Source: Leptidea sinapis (lineage: Eukaryota; Arthropoda; Insecta; Lepidoptera; Pieridae). From it: 64,000 bases of DNA. Made by a program: the position numbers and the translations under genes. The notes beneath the pieces are model-generated. The model saw only the letters and a program-made list of their open reading frames with translations. It did no database searches and was not told the origin of the DNA. Of the stretch, positions 54,640 to 64,000 are shown one piece after another. The stretch spans positions 4,278,001-4,342,000 of the forward strand of contig NC_066288.1 of NCBI RefSeq assembly GCF_905404315.1. Reading direction: 5' to 3'. Position 1 is the stretch's first letter. Each line of letters starts with the position of its first letter.

Positions 54640-56760
54640 AAAATCGATATTTGATTTCTCCTGCAGCACGCTACAATATCAGCATCTCGCTATAATTTTT
54701 TTTATAATAGAATGTGTAAAAAGTATAACTCGGATTAGAGACTGGTAAGTCTAGAAAAATATTTTGCAATAGAAGCCACAAACTTCGTTCGAAATCATGA
54801 TAATATGAAATTATAAAACGTAGCAGACTATTAATATCAGTAAAAAGTTTGGAACAACACAAATCTGGTAAGATATTAAAATCTAGATAGTTTTTAATCA
54901 ACCAGGATGTATGGTACAGAAGAATACTGCCAAAATAGAAGACATTAAAACTGATAATGGCTATTGACATCATCGAAGTATAGGAATGGTGCTTCTGGTA
55001 ATCCTTCAGTTGTTACGTAATGAATGATTTCACTATAATTGCACATTTGATGCACCAAAAATATATCGACTTTAAAGCGACACAATATAAGTGCGGAGGG
55101 TAGTAACAGAAAAATTCACAGTACAGTTGTATCACATTCAAGAATATTGTTGTTTTGAATATAATCTGATGCCAATGATAACTGCCGCCGATAACTACCA
55201 AGACAGTTAAATTCATTACAGGCATTTAAACTGTGTTGAACGCAATAATATGAGAAGTGCATGAATAGCTGCAAGGCTAACGTAGGCATTTGTGAGAATT
55301 ATGTTTAAGTTTGTTGCAATGGTTGTGGTAGTGAGTCGGTGATGGTGGTTGTAAAAAACACAATCATCACAAGAGTTTATGGTTCACTCAGATATTAAAG
55401 AGTAAAAAGAATAGACGTGAAGAAGAAGCAATGCCAGAATTTGTAGCTGTCGTAGAACCCTGCTAACTTGAAAATTCAAACGGCTTTTCTTGTGCACAGT
55501 CGATTGGAAAAGGTGGCCATTTTAATGGAATAAGTGATGGATGGAGGTCCACCTGATGGACATCATCTGCCCAAAGGAATGAAAATTTGATAGAAGTCGT
55601 AATGCATCACAAAACGACTATGCCGCAATCTTGTGTCGATACAACTCCGATCACGTGATGATAACCCTAATATATCCAAGTTTATATTGGTGTGCTCCTC
55701 CCGAGTCTTAAGTTTTAAAGCAGGGTTGTGCTTTCCAATACATTTAAGCATTCCAAATGGGTGGTATGAAAGTAGTGATTTATAAGGTAAGGTTTCTATG
55801 ACCATATCGCAATTTTCTTTGAGGGTGCTCGTGATTGTATGGAGTCTGAACTACGATCAGTGAAAGGAACATCTACAGTAAAATTTAAAAAAAAAATGAT
55901 ATTGAAACAAAAATAATGTCATTCAAATCTATCAAAACCCCACCCCATAGAGCAAGTTGTTATCCACTGTTAGTGATACCAACTAGGGCATTTCCTTCAA
56001 ATTAGCCAGCTGACAGACCATAAAAAAGTCTGTTGCATTTGCATCATTTCAAGCCATCATTTTTACTTCTTTGACGTAGAAGTGAACGTGCGTCAATTAT
56101 AGCTTCATAACATGGTGTATTCGAGGTGGATTGAATTCTTGGAAAATTATATCTTTACTACACACAAAACAAACAATACACAGGACTCATCTGACAAATA
56201 AGTTGCGGGATCTAGGTCAAATAATACAGTCGCATAAATTTCCTGCTGATATTTTATAACGACTATTATTATTTGAGAGTGGAACATGTACGTTATTACG
56301 AATTGCAGAATCTTGAAATTATAGTCCAAAAACTTTGCGAAATAGAGTCATGTGTAATTTAAGCACGCACCTCGGTTTGATTTACTTATTATTGTTTCTT
56401 CTAGATATGAAGAATTGCCTATTGCGCTGCATAACCATGACAGCTTGTTTGGAAGGTGAAGCTATAGCCTACTTGAACTCGAAAAGTTTATCTGTTATTT
56501 CTTTCATATAAAGTACACCTTTAAATGATCTACCGGGGTAAGCTCAAAAGAAATGCACACATGCATATAACGCGAAATGATAAAGAAGCGCGCCTGATGG
56601 CAATCCCATTTTAGCAGCGAAAAATATAGTTCTGAGAGCATGGTCTAGTTCTTCAAACAGCTTGTTGAAATCTAATATTTTAACTACGTAAAAGTGACTC
56701 CCACTCAAATACATCGTTGGGTTAAGATGCTGTTGATATTATTACTATTGTTATTTGGAA
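54640..56760 (-). other. Cluster of minus-strand open-frame remnants, unassigned
   Basis: Several minus frames are longer and more balanced than chance frames nearby: 56740-56560 (SGSHFYVVKILDFNKLFEEL, then AAKMGLPSGALLYHF), 55805-55563 (YHPFGMLKCIGKHNPALKLK, then LGLSSRDRSC), 55225-55013 and 54973-54671. Stops separate them. They could be parts of one decayed element or old retrocopy. I recognise no family and see no terminal repeats. Confidence 0.3.
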
Positions 56761-56880
56761 AGCGTTGCTTTGTAATCTAGTTTGAACCTAAACTATTCTG
56801 TATTATAACTCAATTTGATGGGTACTATAATTCATTTCATTCGCAAGTTGCAAGAGCCTGGATATTAGCCATAACTGTTT

Positions 56881-57978
56881 ATGAAATACGCAGCGGACAT
56901 CCGATCCACTGTCACCAGAGATAAGCATCGCAAACTTATCGATAATTTCTCTCATTTTATCCTAAATAACCGGAAAAACCATAATATACAACAAGACTAT
57001 CCATTGAAATATCCAAGGCATGTAAACGCAATCAAACAAGATAATAATCTCCAAACATTACGCACGACAATCGTTTTTACTCCTTGTTTTTTCCTCGCGT
57101 ATTCTCGAATTTTGGATCGATTCCGTATCCTTCTTACTCCCCCTAATTCGTACCTATTTTTTTGTTCTTTTCAAAGGAAACCTCAAGAGTATTCATTACA
57201 CCTCGGATCCTGGATTCAAGAAAATTCGGAGGTTTTCAGAGACGCAAAGAAAATAATGTAATATGTCATAAAAAAGAGACAAAACTACATATCAAATAAC
57301 TTAGGTTTGAATAAATTGTTACTGCTTATTATTATTACACGATCTAGCTTTCTTGTTCGACATGTATTGCATATGTGTAATAATTTCAGCCTACCCCGTG
57401 GTACGCCTTGAATTACTGTGCTTCAACCCCGGTTATTAAATAAAACATATCTGTTACATACATTATTACATCATCCAAACGAGTGTTGTAATGTTGTACT
57501 GAATTTCATAACAACACTCCTTGGTTTTTTTTCGATCCCTTCATGCGCAAAGAGTTTCAACAAACAGCCACATTCTTATTGCTCGATGCGTGGTATCAGT
57601 ATGAATTTAAAAAAAATAACATTTTCGTTTACGCGCGTTCCGCACTACTAGAACGCGCCGTAAAAAAAAGTAGGTTATTCGAAACCCCGCCATTTTTCTT
57701 GAAAAAATTAGCGATTCAAGTTTTGACAGCACACCGCCAGATATTTTAAACGCTGCAAAAGAACATAATATTCAAGTGAATTTTAATAATTGCACTATAC
57801 AAAATGTAAATTACTACTAAAATAAATAATTCTTTCGTTAATACTTAATTTATTTGTATATAATCAGTAATGGATGATATAAGGTTACTATTAGAACTGG
57901 CTGTTTTAATGTTAGCAGTAAGCTAACTGTGTCAGAATATTTTAGAGGATTCATATTATGGGTGTAGATAAAGTCTTG
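56881..57978. other. Unassigned sequence with a 126-codon frame
   Basis: The plus frame 56881-57261 starts with ATG (MKYAADIRSTVTRDK) and ends at TAA, but has no domain I recognise and no promoter or splice evidence. The other frames at 57418-57749 overlap each other and are not supported. Confidence 0.35.
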
Positions 57979-57980
57979 TA

Positions 57981-58102
57981 TGCAACTGTAGATAATAATT
58001 AGGTATTAAAACACTCATGTGATACTATTATCACATTCGGCTTCGCCTCGTGTGATAAACCCACATTCGTGTTTTAATACCCCTCATTACACAACAGTTG
58101 CA
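57981..58102. mobile_element. Small palindromic MITE flanked by TA
   Basis: Inverted ends TGCAACTGT / ACAGTTGCA enclose a second inverted pair, AGGTATTAAAACAC and GTGTTTTAATACCCC, and a central TATCACA...TGTGATA stem around CGGCTTCGCC. TA lies on both sides (57979-57980 and 58103-58104), consistent with a Tc1/mariner-type derivative. 122 bp, able to fold almost completely. Confidence 0.65.
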
Positions 58103-58973
58103 TAAATAACTATAACGTACTTCTAGATATCCTTGATTTATGTACCTCAACTCATATATTTTCCAGATTAAGAGGGCAAATACAGTAGACACTCGACCCG
58201 GCCCTCAGTTATACGGATTCGCGATTATCCGGAATACCAACCGCGACCAATTGCATACCTACAAGTTGAATTTATGCGAATATATGTCAGAAATGACATT
58301 AACCCGCTTGATATGCATGTAAAATGATGATGAAGCATCTTATGATGAATCTCTTCACCTGGGAAACAGCTCTCAAGTGGTTTGAAAAACAAACAGTGAT
58401 ACCTATAACTGTAAGTTTACTACAGCTGAAGTGTCGTAAGTCAAATGACAATTACCAAATATTTTAAACGAAATTAGACTTATTATATCATTTCATAATA
58501 AATGCCAATCACCAAAGTTTTATTTTATGATTAAGGCTACATAATTCAGTATGTAGGTATGTAATGTAAGAATATATGAATTTGTATGTTGGAAAATGTA
58601 TGTCTAAATAATTTCTTAATAGACATTGATTTTTCATGATATGTATTAGCTGTATTTAAGAAACATTATTTTTACTACATAATATGCACAAATCCCAATT
58701 TTCTACATACATTCGGTTTTCTAGCTTTTCGATTATTCTCACAGCAACCATTGGTTCGGTTAATCGAGTTTCAACTGTACTAATTACCTGTAAGTGTTAA
58801 CTACCGCCCATAAAATGGTATTTTATGGTGTCATTTAATTCGTGTTGTTCGTGCAGAAGGCTTACCATTTAAAGTGTGTGTGTACTTATGTTAGTACGTA
58901 TTAAGTTATCCGTTGTTGGCATAGCAAAACAATAATAATATCAAAACTTTTTTACATACATTTATGTAAAAAA
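58103..58973. other. Unassigned AT-rich sequence
   Basis: Nothing recognised. Confidence 0.4.
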
Positions 58974-59021
58974 GTAAACAAGCAATTCATCGTATCATTA
59001 TACGATGAATTGCTTGTTTAC
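58974..59021. repeat. Perfect 22-bp inverted repeat
   Basis: Positions 58974-58995 (GTAAACAAGCAATTCATCGT, then AT) are the exact reverse complement of 59000-59021, separated by 4 bases. There is no wider similarity between the flanks, apart from a small TTTACATACATTTATGTAAA stem just upstream. Confidence 0.9.
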
Positions 59022-59179
59022 ACACAGTCTAGATACTGCAAAACTTCGCCTTATAAGATAATTTGGCCGCAGCATAAGAAAAAAAATTAATGTCGTTCGA
59101 ATCGTTCCCCAAACTCCTCATAAGAAATATAGCTTCTAAAATTACTTTCAGATTTTGTTTATGAAAAAAGACGACAAAG

Positions 59180-59395
59180 GAGCGTGCGGGTCCTAAGTGG
59201 TGTACCAGGTGTTAGGTGATCACCACCACCCACATTTTCTTGCAACACCAATGGAATCGGCGGCAGGAATCTGGTGAAACAGCTCTTCGGAACACTCCCC
59301 GTGATAAATGCGGTAGATGACACACAATGAAGCGACGTCTCTACGCAACGCCAAGTGATCCAGCCGTTCACAGAGCACTGAGTCCCCGACAACTT
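59180..59395 (-). mobile_element. LWNELP LINE fragment
   Basis: The minus strand contains CAGTGCTCTGTGAACGGCTG, GATCACTTGGCGTTGCGTAG, TTATCACGGGGAGTGTTCCG and GATTCCTGCCGCCGATTCC, then jumps to the 3' UTR (GGTGGTGATCACCTAACACC). The LWNELP segment is deleted between them. Confidence 0.75.
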
Positions 59396-60046
59396 ACCTT
59401 GCATACTAGCGGATTATAAATGTCCATATAACAAGGGTACTGGTTCAAAGCACACCTCGGTGCAATGATATTTCATTTAGCGTGGAATCAAAAGCTAATT
59501 TATTTTTATGGAATTAGTTTGTCACAACAATTAATATGACTACTAACTACACCAATATCGGTGTTTATATCAATGCCATGTTTATAGCAACTGCTATTGT
59601 AATTCGTAACCAAATCTGCCGAAATTTATCTAATAGGAAATTGGAAATTTTTTATAAAATCCCGTCTTTCATATTTACACTTGTTACCCAATTATTCCGT
59701 CTTTTTCACTACGTAATATAGGCGTATGTTATGTGTGTATTTTTCTTTGTTTGTTAGTTGTACGTAAGCACCCTTTGCTTACAAACCCAATATTTTCTGC
59801 AGCCTGCGGAGTGCTTAGTCTATTACAAGTATCTCCAAGTATCAGTGTCGAAAAAACTGCACTGACTCTTAGCGAATATTTCGCTACAGTGAACCGCATA
59901 CAATCTATGCCATAATGCGCACCATGAATGTATGAACATTTTTCATGGTTAAATCTTCTATGTTTCCGATGTATGGCTGACCTGAACTAATCCTGAAGAA
60001 GTACTGTTTTTGGACAGCTTAATGCCATCAACAACATAATTTATAA
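59396..60046. other. Unassigned sequence
   Basis: Overlapping plus frames at 59536-59721 and 59733-59915 show no motif. Confidence 0.35.
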
Positions 60047-60490
60047 AAAAAACCGAGTCTCGCAACTCAGTTCTTCTATTCTATATCCACGTACATAACA
60101 AGTCGGTCAATTTATTCAGTTTCTACATAAAGGTCCTTCTGTCTTAAGTTATTACGTAAATAGCTAACCTACCAACATCTTACAGTGACCATATAATATT
60201 AAAAATCCTTTATGTTTTAAATAAATATATTAACTTGGCCCTCGCATGAAAACACAATGTATCTTTTTTTAGATTAAAATACAGTGTATTTCACAAGTTA
60301 TACGTATTACAATAAATTAGATTATTTATTGCGATGGCCAAGTCAATCTATTTTTTTTTTAAACATAAAAGATTTCTAATATTGATATGGTCACTATAAG
60401 ATGTTGTTAGGTTAGGTTATTACAGGTGACAGAAGGACCGTTAAGTTGGGACTGAATAAATTGACCGACTTGGTATAAAGACTTGGTTTT
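60047..60490. mobile_element. Long inverted-repeat (fold-back) element
   Basis: The inner arms start AAGTCGGTCAATTTATTCAG at 60100 and, on the minus strand, at 60471. They remain alignable for ~150-190 bp: AAGGTCCTTCTGTC versus ACGGTCCTTCTGTC, CCAACATCTTACAGTGACCA versus ACAACATCTTATAGTGACCA, and ACTTGGCC. An outer shared block (AAAAAAACC.AGTCT at ~60050 and ~60485) suggests the repeat continues outward with an indel. No target duplication was identified. Non-coding. Confidence 0.75.
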
Positions 60491-61389
60491 TTTACATGTT
60501 ATATTTTTCATGCTATCTCAGTTCTTTTTGTAGATATCTACTACTTTTTTTCCTCTCCGGTACTTTTTACTTTTTGAATACCAACCATGGATTTTCTGTC
60601 TTATGAGCTTTTTCTTGTTTTTGTAGATAAGTCTTCTTCTTTTACTTTTCCTGTAGTATTTCTTGTCAGCTACAGTTTTTCTCAAAGCCTGTCGCAATGG
60701 GCTTTTCTCGGAGACTTTGATGTTACAATTTTTTACAATAGTCTATTGTATTCACAAATTGAGATTCCTGCGCTTTAATACTTCGAAGTCAAAGAAATAA
60801 GTCGACATTAGATGTATTTAGATTAGATGTAAGCCGCCGACTAGTAACTAAGTGTCACGCGTTACCTTGGCCACACAAAAACCAACTGCATAAATAACTT
60901 TAATTTCTATATTTTATAGGATTACAAAGTTGTTTATACTGTTGGTGTATCTAGAAAACTGGACCGAAATTGCAAAATGTTTAGGTTTTTCCCTTGATAT
61001 ACACTAAACACAAACGGCCTTACAAATAAAATTGGCGTAAAGTAATAACTAAACATAAACCAAGAATATGTAAAATGTTTACAAATAGACATTTTGCTTA
61101 CGAATGGTTTGTTCGTACGTATAACGTTTACCGCGTTTATTTGCAAGGCAGCTTGTCGTTAGGAAAACTTCAGAATTATCATTGTATTGACAGTGTTGGC
61201 AACGATAATGTAAACATTTTGGATTTTCTTTGTTTATCATCAGTTATAACTTTATACCAAGTTTATTTGTAAGGCCAAAATTGTATTTTAAATTTGAAGC
61301 TCCTATGTCTGCTAGAAGTGCCTTAGTTTTGATGATCGGCCAGTCTGTCAGTGATTATCAAATTTAGAAACTTTGACAAGTTGTTATTC
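60491..61389. other. Unassigned AT-rich sequence
   Basis: A 63-codon frame at 60587-60778 is Phe/Ser-rich with no domain. Nothing else recognised. Confidence 0.35.
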
Positions 61390-61705
61390 TTAAACTACTG
61401 GTTCAAACTGAATAAAATTTGTAAGAAACCGTGTTTCTACAATGCCTGCATGGTTACAAAAAATTGAGGCTTCTAGTTTTATCATCAACGCAGTTATAGG
61501 GGGTCGAAAATGGCCTGAACTGCTTCGAGAAAAGGATGATACAGCCGTGCCGCTTGTTTCGGCTCGACTTGGCAGAGCCACTGCCGTGCCTCCAGAACTT
61601 ATAATGACACATTTATTTACAAAAACATATTTGCAACTTCTATTGTCAGTCTATTTGGACACGTACAAAGTGTTAATATCATGCGTTGCGGCTGGCAGGT
61701 AGAAT
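61390..61705. other. Higher-complexity segment, unassigned
   Basis: Open on both strands: plus 61442-61699 (MPAWLQKIEASSFIINAVIG, then KWPELLREKDDTAVPL) and minus 61581-61390. The plus frame ends at a GGCAG|GTAGAAT that could be a splice donor. The text GACCCCCTATAACTGCG on the minus strand also feels like a repeat. Neither reading is secure. Confidence 0.3.
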
Positions 61706-61864
61706 ATTAATTAGGGTGCTGAATAAGTGTCACTGAAACGAATACACAATCATCACAAAATCAGTTGATATTATTAAGAGACAGAGATACCTTTTCTTAA
61801 AACAGTTGACACGATATTCTTTAAAAACAAGCGGGTTCTTACGATTTCAGTTGAAAGGCCGCCT

Positions 61865-62250
61865 GTCACATGTCACAATCAAATAAACTCGGTCATTATC
61901 CGGAAATTCACAAACCCATCATGTTTCTAACACAATCTTTTAGTGCTTCCCTTGCTTGCTTTAAATATAGGGACTACAAAGATAAGTCTTGTGACCTTCG
62001 CACACAATAAGACCCGTGCACGAAGGGTTCTGGAACCTACTTATAAAATAGCTATATACTCCTCGTCTGAAGCTGCTAGTTGCACTTGTCTGCGCCTACA
62101 TTCCACCATTCGCTCTTCAGAGACCCACCTATTACCCTACCCTACTGCTCAACTATTCGCACCAATATCGGAGCGAACTAGAAGTTTGCGAGAGTTATTT
62201 TTTGTAAAATAAACTTTTAAATTCACGACTGTCTAGAACTTTGGAATTCA
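61865..62250 (+). promoter_or_regulatory. Candidate promoter/LTR-like unit
   Basis: CTTATAAAATAGC at 62040-62052 looks like a TATA box, preceded by GGTTCTGGAACC (62027-62038). About 165 bp downstream GTAAAATAAACTT supplies AATAAA (62207-62212). TATA and AATAAA this close, in a segment less AT-rich than its flanks, is typical of a solo LTR. No TG/CA ends or target duplication could be fixed, and the frame at 61943-62212 is not a convincing gene. Confidence 0.3.
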
Positions 62251-63179
62251 ACAACTTGATTTTTATTTACTTTAATTTTATGAGACACAGAACGCTCAGC
62301 ATCCCTTTTGAACACCAAGAACCATTCGGATTAAGCGATGCTCGTCAATATGAATTTCAGATATCTATTTATTATGTACGTATCTGTAACCTGAGGCAAA
62401 AAGGAGCATTCTAAGATTGATCAAGTTGATCACAAACAACCTCATTCTATCTGGGGACGCCTGTTCCTTTGATTTAATATTATATTTAATGAAATACCAG
62501 CTTAAATTTCCACTCGATTTTCGTCCTCAAATGTAATAGCATATATTTTAAATTTACTAATTGCTGATATTGTGGCAGCCGACACACCGCCATACTTACA
62601 TTCAAATATATATTTCACCATTTACGTTACCTATTATTACATTCCATTTGGACATCAACTAAGCAATTGAGTGCGCATTAATCAAGGCAGCTACATATTA
62701 AATATTAATAAAAGTTTTAAGATATCGGGTAATCGAGAACCTAGAAACAAACAAACCTCGTGCTCCATACTTACTTGCAAACATATTATGAAGTCAACTT
62801 TCCCATTGAGAAATTAATGCATTTAAGTTTACATATAGCAAATTAGAATAATCTACAAAATTAAACTTAAGTAGTGCTTATTAGTTTTAGTAAAAAGTAT
62901 GCAATAAGAATGATTAATAAATAAAATAAATATAGAAATTGTGTTTAGCGAGTTAAAAAGCTTAAATAATATAAGTATAAGACCCAAATTACAATACAAG
63001 CAGTCGTGCAAGGTGCTGAGATTGCGTCATCCTTATGATTGTAAAATGTAAACTTCTTACAGCAAAGGGAGGCACAGTTTTGTGATTTACAAAGAAGTCA
63101 AATTTTAAAATCGAGCAATACATTACAAGCAGAATGAGCGAGTTTTTGCTCAAATCTCTTCTGAATAAGTCAGGATAGT
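62251..63179. other. Unassigned AT-rich sequence
   Basis: Nothing recognised. Confidence 0.4.
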
Positions 63180-63429
63180 AGTAAGTGCTATTATCAGGCT
63201 TTTGTGGTGGAGGTGTTAGCTATCAAAGGGCAACAGAGCCATATATCTTCGCGAAAAATGTATTAAAACATCAGCACAGGCCTTTTCGAACCTGACCAGG
63301 GTTGAGTAAGTGCTATTATCAGGCTTTTGTGGTGGAGGTGTTAGCTATCAAAGGGCAACAGAGCCATATATCTTCGCGAAAAATGTATTAAAACATCAGC
63401 ACAGGCCTTTTCGAACCTGACCAGGGTTG
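63180..63429. repeat. Exact tandem duplication, 2 x 125 bp
   Basis: 63180-63304 and 63305-63429 are identical as far as I can read (unit starts AGTAAGTGCTATTATCAGGC and ends CGAACCTGACCAGGGTTG). No open frame spans it. Confidence 0.95.
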
Positions 63430-64000
63430 AGTACTGGTCGTCATCTAGGCCTTTGAGTGTTCTACGGAAAATAAACATTCACCAGGCTTATTTCCCGAGT
63501 CATGGATGTTTGAATAATATATATTTATGAAAGTTAATTAATTCTATTAAATAATTCTTTTTTGGAACCCTTAGCAGACTATGACTAAACTGTTGCTAGA
63601 CAATTCATGTAAAGAGTGTCAATAAAATCAGCAGGATATTTTTGTATTATATTATAAATTCAAAATGTTATGTGAAAAAGTAGAAGATAGATCTTATACC
63701 TATGTTAGTAAATACTATAGTATTTCGGAACAAGTTCGTTTCTAGAAATGCATCTTTGAATCATTCATGCAAAAAAAAATTAAAAACAAAATTCTTTGTA
63801 ACAATATTTATGAGGACTATAAAAGACAAAAATTAGGTTTAAGTACCGCTATGCAAAGAAAGATTCATAGCACCTAATAATTGTGAACTAATGAATAGTC
63901 TCAATACAATCACTCAATACTGTACACATGGACAACTCAATTTACCATAAGCAACAATATTTTTCAAAGCACAATTTTAAGTAATTACTTAATTAATACA
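63430..64000. other. Unassigned AT-rich sequence
   Basis: Nothing recognised to the end of the window. Confidence 0.4.

Noticed and set aside
56881..57261. 126-codon open frame as a gene
   Set aside because: No recognisable domain or transcription signals; kept only as a remark.
63180..63429. CRISPR-like or satellite array
   Set aside because: Only two adjacent identical units without spacers.

Overview
This is a eukaryotic, AT-rich, gene-poor stretch dominated by transposable elements. The repeats (short Helitrons ending CTAG, tRNA-derived SINEs, and a LINE family whose C-terminus reads LWNELPCAVFP) are ones I recognise from moth and butterfly genomes, so Lepidoptera is the likely source. 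That is recollection, not a search. There are no bacterial genes, operons, CRISPR arrays, rRNA genes or intact tRNA genes. Almost all short open reading frames are chance or lie inside decayed transposons.

Layout. 1-27 kb is a mosaic of short elements: a 300-bp family with an internal hairpin (here repeat A; nine copies between 3.4 and 31 kb, none seen later), 5'-truncated LINE ends, tRNA-headed SINEs, a run of Helitrons at 12.4-17.0 kb, and small inverted-repeat MITEs. 27.66-28.08 kb is an unusually GC-rich island with a perfect NRF-1/Ewg-type site. 28.77-29.93 kb is a complete-ended but dead mariner with both TIRs and TA duplications. 30.25-30.86 kb is an older repeat split by a repeat A insertion. 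31.75-36.03 kb (minus) is a nearly complete CR1/Jockey-group LINE: ORF1 with a stop codon, an endonuclease with two one-base frameshifts, and an intact reverse transcriptase frame. 38.19-39.75 kb is a Tc1-like transposon with both TIRs and TA duplications, abutting the tail of a decayed LINE at 39.75-40.86 kb. 41-50 kb holds RT fragments, a tandem repeat pair, a Helitron, a TAA-flanked MITE, a second very decayed mariner and an RTE-clade LINE 3' half.

50-64 kb is poorer in transposons. It contains the best evidence for a host gene: three short minus-strand exons (54.60, 53.73 and 52.61 kb) whose splice sites and phases agree and whose joined product is hydrophobic. A tRNA-headed SINE tail lies just downstream and could supply the polyadenylation signal. 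The rest is mostly unassigned sequence with several well-formed inverted repeats and an exact 125-bp tandem duplication. A second possible host exon is at 43.9 kb (minus).

No novel defence-like or otherwise undescribed multi-gene system is visible. The most useful leads are the spliced gene, the nested insertions, the inverted-repeat elements and the internal fold-back inside the LINE copy at 44.6 kb. All family calls come from reading motifs by eye; repeat library and transcript searches would be decisive.
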